DNA of 64,000 nt, from positions 19,615,928 to 19,679,927 of the forward strand of contig CM043788.1 of the NCBI GenBank assembly GCA_023974075.1. Reading direction: 5' to 3'. Under the pieces are notes generated by a model. The model did not search any database. It was not told the DNA's origin and saw nothing but the letters and a program-made list of their open reading frames with translations. Shown here in pieces: positions 43,656-56,352 of this stretch (its first letter is position 1; the number at the start of each line of letters is the position of its first letter). The position numbers were made by a program, and so were the translations under genes. The stretch is from Chaenocephalus aceratus. Lineage: Eukaryota; Chordata; Actinopteri; Perciformes; Channichthyidae.

Positions 43656-45984
43656 TATCGAGTGCATTTGATTGTTTTGTGAGTTTGCATTAGGACTTTG
43701 CATTTGCATTGTGAGGAGGCTGAACTGTACTTGGATCGAGGTGACCTGCATGCTTAGATATGACAGTGAGCTTTGCAGTGTTGTCTTGATTCCTTATGGA
43801 AACATTTATCTGAATTGAAAAGTTTTGTGATTAGTTGAAGTTTTTGAGAAGGTTGTTGTATGCAGTGAAGCTGTACTCCTCTGTTTAGAAATGCTTTCCC
43901 TTTTATTACCCTTACATAAAGGAAGTAATGAAAGCTATGTGCTGCTGCTACAGTTTGAAATAGTTTGCTCCCGTCAGCGACTGATGGTGCTGTGACCTGT
44001 TGTCAGTGGATTACTTTCCTGACCAATCAGAGGGACTTTGTGAGAACAACTCATTTGGCCAATTGGCGTTATGCTCCTATTGGCTTTTTCACATGACCTG
44101 TTAATACAGTATATGTGGATTTGTGCTCATACTTAATTTACTTCCCTTACCATTTTTAATGGAGAATGTTTAATGCTCATTTATGCTGCTTCTTATTATG
44201 CATATTTTCATTCAATATGATCACATTGCAAAATCTTGCAAGCTTGTTGTACAAACTAGTTAAGATTCTATTAATGTATTAAAGACCAAGTGCTGATTTG
44301 ATTTCTTCACTGAATGAATGCATTTCACCAGCAATAACCTTTATATTAACCTTTATTAGAGGTATCTGTATACAATCATTCTGACATGACTGCATATTAC
44401 ACACAGCATATTAACTTGACATCGTCATGTTCACTTTTTTTAATTATCATTTAAATATGTGGAACATATCTATATTTGTCTATTCTGATTGGATTTCTTC
44501 ACTGGCTGTTCTTAGTTACAATCTTACAGACGTTGTTAGAGTAGATGCTTGTCACATTTCTGTAACCTACATTTTATTTGCGATTTAAATGAGTCCATTC
44601 AGGGCATGTTCAATCAGTCAAACAAGTGGTTATTGATACTCTTGATAGTCAGTGTTTTTAAACTATGCCTTACTTCCAATTTCCCTGTCTGGGTCCTAAA
44701 AAGACATTGTCTTGGGACTGAGTTTCTATACATGTACCATGTTATAAGGGCAAGTAGATTTCAGTAGAGGGCCACTACACATTTATATTTGACAGAATCT
44801 AAACATTATTTGAACACAACCTTTGTCAGATTGGATACAAGTTGGACTGTTTTCAACAGAAGAATATGTTTTGTCTATCTGAAGACTGAGCCAGGGTAAA
44901 CATCTTTACTTAAGTAACAGCAACAATACCGTCATTTTAAAACCCTCCATATAGAAGAACAAGTTCTGCATTGACAATATTTGGAAAAGTATTATTCATA
45001 ATAAAATGTATCAAAATCCCCCAAATAGCCTCTATGAGTGTTATACTATTGCATTACATATTATTAGACTTTTATTATCAAAGATGGATTAATGCAAGTT
45101 GTTCTTTCTGACCACTTGTTTGAGACAAACCATGTTTAAGCTATTTGATATGCTGCTGTTTAGCATTTCATTACATTGTTAATGGTTTTGGGTGTTTTTT
45201 AAAAGTTGAAATCCTTTATTTGACAAATGACAATTGATTACAAATAAAGCTGTAGAGTACCTGTAATTAGGATGAATCCCTTTCTTTTGATAATTTGATC
45301 TAACACATTTAAGGGGAGAGTTTGCAATAGATTTTAGACGTATCATTATTGAGACCCCAATGGCTGATCCCCTCTCTTTTGGAGCCACTTGAGTTGCATT
45401 ATGTCATCAGGTATGTGAGTCCTTGGACATTTCTTAAGAAATAAAAATACACACTGAAGAATCTAGACAAATATTGAGTGACGTAATGATGGTCAACTTT
45501 TACAAATTGAAAAGGCCTATTCTTAACAACAGCCCTTGAAAATAAAACGTTTTTTTTCCCAGAAATGTAAAACTTCATGTTACAGTAAGTTACCTGTTTT
45601 AAATTCAACTGCTATTTAAAAATAAATCTGCAAACCCATACAAAAGTCAATGATGTTTTGATTAATTAATTCATTGGAATTTCACATTTCTGTGGTTTGC
45701 ACAAGATCTACAGGGTCAAAGATTAGACGGTAGAACTATTTGACTACGGGGTCAGAATGTCCACCCCTTGTGGGTTTTATGTAGTCAAAGTCTCTGGTCA
45801 GAATCCGGACAAGGATAGTTGTTTCATGTCATACCCCCTGAATGCTACCCTCATTTATAGTTAGATCTCTACCATATTGTCAAGTCAAAGAAAACAAATC
45901 CCCCAAGAAAGTTAATGTAAATCTCTTGTGGTTCATGTTTTGGATTAATTCAAATCGATTTTTGGTGACATTTTAGGGTGCGAA

Positions 45985-46560
45985 ATTACATTACATTACA
46001 TTGCATTTAGCTGACGCTTTTATCCAAAGCGACTTACAATAAGTGCGTTCGACCAACAAAATACAAACTTGAAGAAAACAGAATCATATAAGTACATAGA
46101 GCAAAAACATTTCAAGTGCTACTCCACTGGCTTTAGATAAGCCAGCCCTTTATTAGTATATAAGTGCTTTGTTAATAGTTCTATCGCTCGAAGTGGAGTC
46201 GAAAGAGAAGAGTTTTCAGTCTGCGCCGGAAGATGTGTAAGCTTTCTGCTGTCCTGATGTCAATGGGGAGCTCATTCCACCATTTTGGAGCCAGGATAGA
46301 AAACCCACGTATTTTTGCTGATGGGAACTTGGGTCCCCCTCGCAGCGAGGGTGCAGCGAGTCGTTTGGTTGATGCAGAGCGGAGTGCACGTGCTGGGGTG
46401 TACAGTTTAACCATGTCCTGGACGTAGGAAGGGCCAGATCCATTCGCAGCATGGTATGCAAGTACCATTGTCTTGAAGTGGATTCTAGCAGTTATCGGAA
46501 GCCAGTGAAGGCAGCGGAGGAGCGGCGTGGTGTGGGAGAATTTAGGAAGGTTGAATACAA
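45985..46560 (-). repeat. Fish dispersed repeat with TTAGCTGACGCTTTTATCC
   Basis: Begins with ATTACATTACATT-type units and GCATTTAGCTGACGC, CAAAGCGACTTACAAT. On the minus strand a frame reads FSILAPKWWNELPIDIRTAE, HIFRRRLKTLLFRL, resembling the conserved C-terminal end of non-LTR ORFs. It is probably a LINE 3' fragment or a SINE carrying such a tail. Confidence 0.6.
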
Positions 46561-46762
46561 ATACATCTTGACATTAAATCCACTAGCATATAATAATTGA
46601 TATTGCTTTAACCTCAATTTGTCATATCCAAGCCCTCCTACCCTTCTGCAGTAACCATTTAACCTAACACCAACTGTGCTCATTTTAACCCAATTTCTCA
46701 CCTGTACCTCATCTTAATTCTAATCTTAACCATAAACCCAAAGTGCTAATCCTAAATACTGA

Positions 46763-46786
46763 CACACGCGCACGCGCACACACACA

Positions 46787-46860
<74 letters not shown>
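46763..46860. repeat. (CA)n microsatellite
   Basis: About 50 dinucleotide units, with CACGCG interruptions at the left. The short ORF across it is not a gene. Confidence 0.95.
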
Positions 46861-46862
<2 letters not shown>

Positions 46863-49337
46863 TCTAATGTCACCTCTATTGCAGCCGCCTGTTTTCTCCC
46901 AGAGGGCTTTGTGGGAGCGGGGCAGGGTTGATTGAAGGAGGCAGCAGTAATGACTGAGGGTCAGAGGTCACCACCCTGTTATGATAACTAAACTCTGAGG
47001 TCAGACAACTAAACGGCAGCATGCTCCGCCCGCAGATGATGCCTGATAATGGCAGATGAACATTTCTTTGTTATTTGAACAATTTAAATCAAAAATGCAT
47101 CCTTTAATGGAATTCCATTGTTGCTCCTTTCCCATGCCAGACTCCAACTGAGGTTTCCCTACACACAACATACATATTTCAGGATTGCATTCCCTTTATC
47201 GTGCATTACCAACAAAATACTTTAGTTAACCTTGAATTGTGGTGGTGGAATTTAAATTATATATTTATACTATGTATATTTTACTTTAATCAAGTATTGT
47301 GTTAAAAAATCACGTTATGTTTCAGAAATACTAGACTTGTGCGTTTACCCTGCACAAAAGCAAAGAAAAAAGAAAATGTCACCTTTTCTTTTAAAACTCA
47401 AAGAAAGCTCACATTTTTTATGGCAGTCTTGCATTTTTTCAATTACACTTTCAATGCCTCATATTTTATTTTAGGGGTTATGATAACCTTTTCATAGTCA
47501 TAAGAGAGAGTGAGGTTGGTTTGAAGTGGATTAACAGGGCTACTTAACATTGAGAGACACTTGAGAGAATTGGAAAATTAAACCCCACATGTACAAAACT
47601 TTTCAAATATATTTCCCATTCGGTTTGAGTGGCAGAATGGCATCTGGATTGGAGTAAAGGGCTCAACAATGAAATTGTAGTTCTTAAAGTGAGACTAGAG
47701 TTTATTGCTGAATAATTTACCGTGAGTGGTATCAGTAACATTGCAGTTTACTTTCTGCTTCTAATTTCAAGATGTACATTATTTTAAATGTAGTGCGTGC
47801 AAGATACAATATTTTCATACTATGATATTTGAGAAAAGCACATGTACAGTAAAGAAGAATTTCAACGTTTGCTTTTCCTGTTAGAATATGTGACAAAGCC
47901 TCTTTAAAATAAGTGGCCAGGCAAAAATACAGATTGAATGTGTATTTTGTTAGTTGTGTTTTTACATCGTCCTCAGCAGTCAGACCTGCAGACAGACAGG
48001 CGCTGGCAGTCAGACATGCAGTAGAGGAGACTGACTGACAGTGAGAGGAGCACATGTATAAATCTGGCATAATGCTGATTTTTACTTTTGCCTAAGAGGA
48101 CTGCTAGCATGGCAGAAAGGAAACAAGAATTATTCAATCAAACAGTTCTCCTTCCATATCCAGATTTGACTCCATCCGCATAAAGCTTGCGGCATAATCC
48201 TTTTATCAATCCCTCCGATGGAATACTCTTATTGGAAATACCCAGAGAGAGAAATAATATTAAGGTCATTTCTATCTCTAGTTTATTTTCTCCTCTAAAA
48301 AAACCCACTGCTTTCCGTTTTTATCTTGAGACAATAATTACTTAGGTCTGTGGATGAAGACCTAACTGCTGATTATGGATGTTCTCTGACCACTGAGGGA
48401 ATCTCTGCCCTCATCAGTAATAACTGAATCAAATTGTCCTCATTTTAAAAATAAAAAAAGCATCTCTGGGAAAATGTGTCCATACTGTGCTTCGGTGAGC
48501 CTCCGACAGGCAGGTTGGAGGGAAAATGTAATGCTGGTCGGCTGGTAGTACTAATATCTCTAAAGTGGAAGATATGGAAGCTGTAGGAGCTGCTGTTCTG
48601 TCCTGTCAGCGCTTCAAGCTTTATATCTCCACTCTGCGAAGCTCTGTCTGTGTAGCTGTGTTTAAGAGTTTAGGTTGGTGTGCAGCCCGGGGTTATTGTT
48701 GTATTAAAACAATATTCCACAATGGATTATTACAATTCTCCATGATGTTCCAACACCAGAGGAGTTCAGGTGCATGCTGAGTTTATCCAGTGTCTCAATA
48801 ATCACAACTGCAATAATCTTTGCTTTTTTCATAACTTTTGATCTCCACATTCAATATGGACATTGTTTTCATATTTAAATATTAAACTAAATTTTAACAT
48901 TGTGATAAAAAAATGTCCTTCTTGTTTTGTGTGTAAATAAGAGCTTTGTAATTATTCTGCAGTAAATGGAAAGTTATTGTTTCATACACATTTGTATGGC
49001 ATTTTTTTTTTGGTCCAATTTATCCGATAAATGTATGATGGAGAATTGTCAGACTATTATTCTGCCCAAGGCAACAGCTGAATAATTTGTAGCTCTGAAG
49101 AAAGTTCTTTAAAGTCTTAAAAACTAAACCTGATATCAGTGCTGTATGGGATGGGACACTTATCAGAAAACTGAAGTGAACAGAAAAGACACTTTAAAAA
49201 CTGGTAGTGGGGGACAATGCTTCGAACTATCCTCTCAAGTCTTAACACAATTAAAGAAGTTGGGGCGTCGGTCCCTTACAGACATAACTTCCCAAATCTC
49301 ATCAGCTCTCCAGTTATGTAAATGATTGTTATTCCGT

Positions 49338-49435
49338 AAATACCGTTTCCCACAATCCCGAATACAAATAAATACATATATATTTTTATATATATTTGTA
49401 TTTTTTTGTATTCAGGATTGTGCGAAACGGTATTT
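49338..49435. repeat. 98-bp AT-rich hairpin
   Basis: The arms AAATACCGTTTC...ACAATCC and the complement GGATTGTGCGAAACGGTATTT pair over about 40 bases, with an (AT)n loop. Confidence 0.8.
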
Positions 49436-49978
49436 TGATCTCTCTGTCTGTACACACACAAACTGAAAGATTGACAATAAAGTTGACTTTGACTTGACTT
49501 TGAAATGTGGATGTTCGTTTTCTTCCCATGTCCTGGCAGCCACGATTGGAAATGTCCTCAACACGCGTATTGGCTCACTGTGAATTCTCCAGACAATAAG
49601 TGGCTGTATTCACTCATGGGCTCTTTTTGACATTACAAGGACTAAGTTCTAGCTGAGAGGGTCAAGTCTATAAGTCAGGGCAGACTTAATTGGACATATG
49701 CGTTATCACATACAGCTCCTTCTTCAAAGTCCAGAAAATGTTTTGGTTGAGGTTCATGTTTAAAGCGCTTTAGTCCCCAGTGTTGTGTAAATGACTAAAC
49801 TACAACTCAGATAAATCATTTCTAAAAAAAATGGTTTGTTGGCATTTTCAGTTGTTCCTCATAGAGCAGTTCAGCAGATCTTCTTTATATCAGATAACCA
49901 AAACTAGACTGTAGTACTTGTGGATGGACAACATTTCCACGACATCTAGTTGTTTTGTTCGTTTGACCCCGTTAATGG

Positions 49979-51512
49979 CAGTAGCGTGGCATGGGGAAAA
50001 CATGAGGGGAAGCCAATAATACGTCCTTTCTTTTGGGTCGGGGGTGTGGTGGTCAAGTAATAACGTGCGTACGTGTTACCGCCCTTACATGCTAAACTCT
50101 TTTGGTAACAAGCATTGTCCACATCGAGACGGGTAAAGGTTAACCACACCTTTGAGCGCGTTCTCTCCGCCATCCCCGCCGTGTGTTGCTGCATGTAGCA
50201 GCCGCGTGTGTGTAAACTTCCCCGCCCCCTCGCACACAGACGGGGGAGAGAGAGATCTCTGGATTGGAAAGATCGACGCATTTTGCAGTCTTTTTTCACA
50301 AAAAGGATTACAAACGGAGTTGGCGACACTAAAACTGCAATATAATGTTTGTGTAGCATTAAATATGACATATCTTTTAGATGTCTCCAGTACCGATACA
50401 AAGACCAGTAGCGTGGCGTGGGGAAAAAAACTGAGGGGAAGCCAATAATACAGTACGTCCTTTCTTTTGGGTCGGGGGTGTGGTGGTCAATGTAATAACG
50501 TAACCAGATGAGTGATTACAGCACCCGGTATCATTTTACACACATTTGTATCATACAGATGCAGGACTTACACACGCTGTTATCTAACCGACAAGTCCGC
50601 ACGTACTCTCCAGCCCAAACTCTAATAAGCATTCATTCACAAACTAAATCAGGAGACCTTTAACGTTTTACGTCCGATTCGCTCCTTTTTTCCTCGCTGT
50701 ACACAGCTCCAGTTGGGCATTGGCCTGTCATCAGATTGTATTTGTTGTTTGCTGCTGTAGCAGAAGTTTAGTACAATTATTTTTGATTAAATACTCCAAA
50801 TCTCCACCCTCCATATTAATTGCACTTGCTTCAATTGCTTGCTACTTTCTAATGGTGGTGAGAGTGGTGCAGTGACGCTATCTATCTTCTATCGATTAGA
50901 TTTATGATTCGAAAATTATAAAAGTAGGGTAGACATGTGGATATTATCCAGCTGAACAAAACGTGCATTTATCTAACAGGTTCGTTTTCCACTGACCTTA
51001 TTTCGAGCTATTTTCCAAAATCCTATGGAGAACTCCCATTGCCTTTTTGTCGAGGGAAACCGAGCGCAGCTTACTTCCGGGTTTTAGGATGCGTCACTGC
51101 CACACTAAATTGATGCGATTTGATTGGATTGTGAGGCAAGGGAAGCCAGCCGCCTCTGGCTTCCCTTGGCATGGCCCCTGACTAATCACAGGTTTGGCAG
51201 GGGCATGACGTGAGCCTTGTCTGATTGGTCAATCCCTCAATTTTTTTTCACCAAGGGAAGCCAATTTCTGCTGGCCTCCTCTCGCAACAGTGCAATCTAC
51301 TGTTTTCACCATAACATGTAGAGGGGCGCTGTTTCACTCTTTGTTAAATACTCAATGAGAATGGGCGAGAGACGGGCCGGCAGCAACACAGAGCACAGAA
51401 AATTACCGAAACCAAACGAAGTGTTTTTATTTATTTATTAAAATTATAACTACAATCCGAAAAAAACAGGGGAAGCCTGGCTTCCCTTGGCCTCCAGGAC
51501 AAAACGCCACTG
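49979..51512. mobile_element. Composite hAT (CAGTAGCG family), copy 2, with captured DNA
   Basis: Exact 8-bp target duplication GTTAATGG at 49971-49978 and 51513-51520. Three parts: a first left end (49979 to about 50072, CAGTAGCGTGGCATGGGG), a segment of the BED hAT (about 50073-50406, including [19 protein letters not shown] on the minus strand), and a full CAGTAGCG element (50407-51512). The inner junction GATACAAAGAC|CAGTAGCG is the same as at 13370-13388. The outermost ends and the single duplication show that the whole block moved as one unit. Confidence 0.85.
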
Positions 51513-51520
51513 GTTAATGG

Positions 51521-54500
51521 TTAGCGTTTCATCACACTGATGGAATGACACAGCCTACGACCTGGAGTATGATGTCTGGTCAGTGAATCCAGGAGTTATC
51601 TGGCTCCTTTCTATTAGCCTCTCTGACCATTAGTGATCATGCCAGGTCTCAGACTATCACTTCATCCTGCAAGCTGTAGTGTGTGATGATCTGCTAATGG
51701 GATAACAAGTCATAGGACACTTTGCTCTGGCTAACCCTCTGCTGAAACTGTGTGTGTGTGAGGGAGAAAGCAAGAGGGCTCCAAAGCGGTGTGTGACTAC
51801 AGCCCTATAATTATCCTCCTGAGGAAAACAAGTGCAGAGTGAGTGGTCCATTGTGGAAACAGGATTATAGCCTGCGAGGAGAACAGAGCGCTCTCCACTT
51901 TGTGTTGGCAAATGTTTTCAACTTGAGTTGAGCTGTTTGATTTGGGCTGCATGTCAGAGCATGTCTCATGTTATCAATTCCGTTCCTGTCCATTCTGCTG
52001 AATATGTGACTTTGTTGTCTTGGAATGTGGCCTAGTGTAAAGCCAGGGCAGGTGGTTATTAATATGACAACATGCATGCACGCAGGCAAACACCTCATTT
52101 AGTTTGTTTTGATTAAGGTGTACGACCCAGAGCGAGGTGCAGAGACAAGGCGAGCGGAAGAAAGAGAAAGAGAAGGCAGGCTTTTCTTTCTTCAGCGTTC
52201 CCTGTGTCAGTCGTGTAAGAAAGCCACCAAACCAATAATTTTGTCAAGTTCTTTTTTTAGCGTAGAGGCTGAAGCTTCTTTGGATTGCCACATGTATAAA
52301 GGCAGCCCATATAAAGCCATTCACAGCACTGAATGGACACGCCATCTGTGGGGCTTTTCTTATTTCTTCTTCTCTTTTCTTCCCCTCCTTTTGCAAGCCT
52401 TGTAATCAAATTTGAGCAAAATCAAATGGCGGGAGGATAGAAGGAGAGTAGTGGGGGGAGGAGGGTTCAATGAAAGTACCTTTTGTTGGTCTGAAACGAG
52501 CAAGTAATTTACAAAATGCCCCTCCCTTTGTGCAGGAGGCTAAGGGAAGAAAGAAATCAGTAGCTTTTAGAAGCTAGGCCTTGCGCTGCGACGGGCAAGA
52601 TAATGAAAGCCGTCTTGTGTTTGTGGGCTAGAGAGCATCTCAAAGGCAGACCGGGCCCCGGCTCAGGGTTAGCTCTGCTGCTGAAAAAAAAAAAAACACA
52701 CACACATCTCCTCTGTGTATGTGTGTGTTTGTGTGTTGGCAAAAGAGCGGCAAAACAGGGACGGCTTGTGCCGGCTTCTCTCAGCAGAGACACTCCGAGG
52801 ATCAGACGGAGTTGTCGATGCTTGAGGAGAGAAGGGTGTGAAAGAATGGCTTTAGCGACACTGAGCCTCCTCTTACCTGTCGTCCTGTTGCAGGTGCGTC
52901 CCAGCCATGCTTTGAGACGAAGATGCCAAGGAGGAGATGACACGTCCCACATGGATCAATGTACTGAGGGAGCATGAGGGGGAAGAGGAAGCAGGACTGT
53001 TTTCCTCCTCTGGGATTAGAGCGACTGACTGCTTGAAGGACAACTCAGCCTCTACCTGCATGGATCTGCTGGATTATTACCTGAGTGACACCTGAGCAGG
53101 CTGCACAGGAATTTCCCCCGGTTCGAAACCTGGAAATACATTCCTGCAATCTCAAACTAACTTGTTAACTGAAACAAAGAGTAAAGAATATCTGAATAAT
53201 GCATGTATTTACCCGGCTCACTGAAATCAAAGCTGTTGATTATTGGTTATCTGCTTGACATCCTAAAATGAGTTATGTTCTTGGCACTTCTTCGTGAAGT
53301 TGAAATTATTCAATAATTCATCATGAAATGTAATTAAAGTGCATTTACATGTCTCTGGCCTACAGATTAATTTGGGCGGTTTACCTGATGTTTCCTGTGG
53401 CACTGCGCACACTGGTGAGTGACAATTTATATGACTACAGATAGTGTTTTTCTCTTTATTCTTTCCTCCTTTTATGTCTATCTTCTTCTTACTATCTAGC
53501 TATGTTACCCCTTTACTAAGTTTGACCTAAGTGACAGCCATTGCCTTTCTCCTACAAACTCATCATGACTATCTAATTTGTCGTCTGAAGTGCCTGAAAT
53601 TTGAAATTAATTTGGTTTATATTTACTCTTATATATACAGTATAACACTTTGGTTGTCATTCATACATGTGTGTATTAATTTGTTTAATGCTGAGCCTTT
53701 ACCTTTTCTTGCTCTTTCTGAACATGTATTCATACCTGTCGCTTATGTCTGGTTTTCTTCAGCTAACTTCAGAGTTTTAGTGCAACAGGAGAAAATGCTG
53801 TCTTTGAGTTTGTCTTGGTTATTAGTTACACCTGTTGTGGGAATTATGATTTTGCCACTGTTCAAACAGCCAAATGCAATACTTATTTGTTTTTGTGTGT
53901 GTTTTGGCGATATTTTCTACTCTAGTACTATGCAACATATGAAAACAAAAGTTATTGCAGCACAATGTGACATATGCGGCCGTGATGAAACAGAATATAC
54001 GTAGTACTTTGATGTGTGGTATCAGCCATTTATCACTTATTTTAGATCTTCTTATTCATATCTTAAAATGTCTCTTATTAGAATCACTAGTTGCAAACCT
54101 TGAGACAATACGTTTTTAGGAGTATAGTTACTCGTAACTTTTCCTCCTCTTGCGATTCCATGTAATGTCATTGTTAGCGCTGCTTTTACAAAGACAACAA
54201 ATGTTTTTACCGTTTTTCCTCAGAGCCTACAGCCTGCGACAAATTTAACAACTTTTTTTTACCACCAGGGAAATAGCTAGAAAAATAATTATATTTATTT
54301 CAAATGCTGCTCAGAGTAATTTCAGTCCATGACCCTCCTACCAACAGCAAGGGGCTCATCCCTCTCATTTTGTGTTATGCGCAGGAGGTCTCATGTCTTA
54401 AGCTTTGTGCAAATATATGTGCTATGACTGAACGGAAACTCGGGCATATATCTGGGGAACTTTGGTGACTTTTGGAGCTCAAGCTGCTAGCTCATTTTGG

Positions 54501-54830
54501 CTTCACTGCACAGGACAAACTGCATTTTGTTTACAGTGGCTTTGTCCCGTAAGCGCAGTAATCATTTACCCCGGTGATTGTAACTAATTTAAATTGCCAT
54601 TCATTTTGGCAACTAATCTGCCCAATCTTGTCATTATTACAGTGGATCATCATACAAACAAAGTTAGTTTAGTTGACAGAAAGTCAGTGGAGCAAGTTGG
54701 ACTCGGCATTGTCAAAAAAAACATGTTGGGATGTGGATATGACTGAACATATGTAGACGGATGTTTAGAGGTTTTTATTTTTATTTACCAATTTACTTTT
54801 ATTGTGGATTTTCAACATGTGTCTACATCA
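51521..54830. other. Non-coding region, no gene recognised
   Basis: Rich in runs that look like slowly evolving non-coding DNA (51900-52550, with AT-rich homeobox-like and SOX-like cores such as AACAAAG-type and ATTAAT motifs). Tracts: poly-A then CA near 52685. ORFs at 52557-52977 run on both strands without recognisable domains. A 157-codon hydrophobic frame at 53531-54004 has no ATG near its start. Confidence 0.35.
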
Positions 54831-54832
54831 GT

Positions 54833-56352
54833 GGTTCTCAAACTTTTTCTGTCAGGCCCCCCCTTTGGAGGAAAACAAAAAGTCGGGCCCCCCCAACACA
54901 AATAGTCAGGCTCAGTGGCGGCGCCAGAGACTTCTTTTGGGGCAGGGTGCGAACTGGAGGGGAGCAGGGGAGCTATAGCTCCCCTAGTGGTGACATGAAA
55001 AAAAAAACATGCCCAAAATGGAATTATTTGGTCATCATATCAGTATTTTAGAGAGCTCCCCCCACATTTCACAAACCATGTTCCCAGGGGAGCTCTCTAA
55101 AATACTGATATGATGACCAAATAAATTCCATTTTGGGCATGTTTTTTTTTCAAAGGTGTAAAATAAGTGAAATAAAATTATATTTAGAGTTTTATGATTC
55201 ATGAAAAAAGTGTCGCCTGTTTGCACGCTGCCCGCAGCTCCACCCACTACCCACTCACTCACAAGCTCGTTTAGTTAGCACTGCATGTTTACCAGGCATT
55301 GTTGCTGCTGCTGACATGTCGAAAAGAAAAAAACAACTTACCTTGGGCAATTTCTTTAAAAAGACGGCCAAACAACCTGATCAAGAATCGTTGTGTGGCG
55401 TCGCGTCTCTCCAGGCAGTGAGAGGGTTGTGTTGTGCGAAAGCTGTATTATTAATATTAATATTGTTCATGGTTGGTGCCGCGCTGGCTGCTCTTATCGC
55501 GTGTGTTCGGCTCTATGTAGGCTACAGCCATAATAGGCTATAGCCCATGTGAAACAATGTAGCCTGTTTTTGAGTCATTTTAAGTTGATTTAATTAAAAC
55601 AGTCAAACGTTACATGGTGGTCCGTGGATTATTTATTATCAAGTTGATTTTGAAGTTTGCGTAGCCCATACATGCTCGGGAAATCTGTTGACATGAACAT
55701 GATCCATCGGGACGTTTCATGTAAATGTGGACCTGTGGCACCCACCCCGTGTGCAACAGATTTTCTCTTTATAATAGGCCTATGTCTGTGCTGTTGCTAT
55801 TAATGCACGGATCAGCATATTCTTCAAACTCCTTGCAGTAGTATGACACACAGGAGACTATTTATGTGTTTAGTGAGTTTGGTAGTAATAAGCTGTATAA
55901 TATTGATGGAATATTATTGTATTGTCTTTTTTCGGAGTTGCACTTTGTAGACGGTCCCTGAGCACTTGTTTCTTCTCCGGCTGCGGATAGAGACTAATGT
56001 AATGTGTCCGGCTCGGAGGACGGCGCGTATTGGCATCAAAATGTGATTGTAGTTCGTTGTCAACCTTACCACGGTACTTAGGAGACGTCATTTGTGTCTG
56101 AATAACGTTTTTTTCATGAGTTATTGATCCGTGAAATCTGAATCTCCCAATATCGTTCCAGCTTTACTGAACTAAGCCAGAAGACCGTCTCATTTCGTAG
56201 ACCGCTCGGTTTGCTGATCCTTCACTTTATTTTTATATACATTTATTTTGGACGAAAACTTAGCGTGAGGAAAGGCATGTGTGGTGTGAGTGCGTGAGAT
56301 ACGTGTTAATTGCGTGACTCTCACGCTCAATGCGTGAGTGTTGGCAGCCCTG
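54833..56352 (+). mobile_element. hAT remnant(s) with transposase start
   Basis: CAGTGGTTCTCAAACTTTTT at 54831 is a typical hAT left end, and a second one, CAGTGGCGGCGCCAGAG, starts at 54914. A 63-bp inverted repeat lies at 54999-55150. From 55316 the frame MSKRKKQLTLGNFFKKTAKQ resembles the first residues of fish hAT transposases and soon breaks. A possible right end, GTTGGCAGCCCTG, is at about 56340-56352. Target duplications were not found. Confidence 0.45.
54999..55150. repeat. Inverted repeat, 63-bp arms
   Basis: The arms 54999-55061 and 55087-55150 pair almost perfectly (CATGCCCAAAATGGAATT / complement, and CAGTATTTTAGAGAGCTCCC / complement), with a loop of about 25 bases. Confidence 0.85.

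Larger units (their letters stand above)
41592..49970. other. Gene-free region, probable regulatory desert
   Basis: 41680-41745 is a lone hAT-like right end (GGGCCGGCCCTG). From about 41750 no coding exon was recognised. The stretch 42640-43430 has balanced composition, few simple repeats and long ORF-free text, and reads like non-coding conserved DNA. Simple repeats: 28 G at 43625-43652, (CA)n at 46763-46860. A dispersed repeat is at 45985-46560 and a hairpin at 49338-49435. Position past dnajc19 suggests the sox2/sox2-overlapping-transcript side by comparison with human gene order. Confidence 0.4.

Noticed and set aside
52557..52977. Overlapping ORFs of 124-131 codons on both strands
   Set aside because: Neither has a recognisable domain; both run through A and CA tracts, and the overlap indicates GC-richer non-coding DNA.
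53531..54004. 157-codon hydrophobic ORF, at first sight a membrane protein
   Set aside because: It opens at GTG, its first in-frame ATG is about 87 codons in, the hydrophobicity follows from T-rich DNA, and no family motif or splice context was seen.
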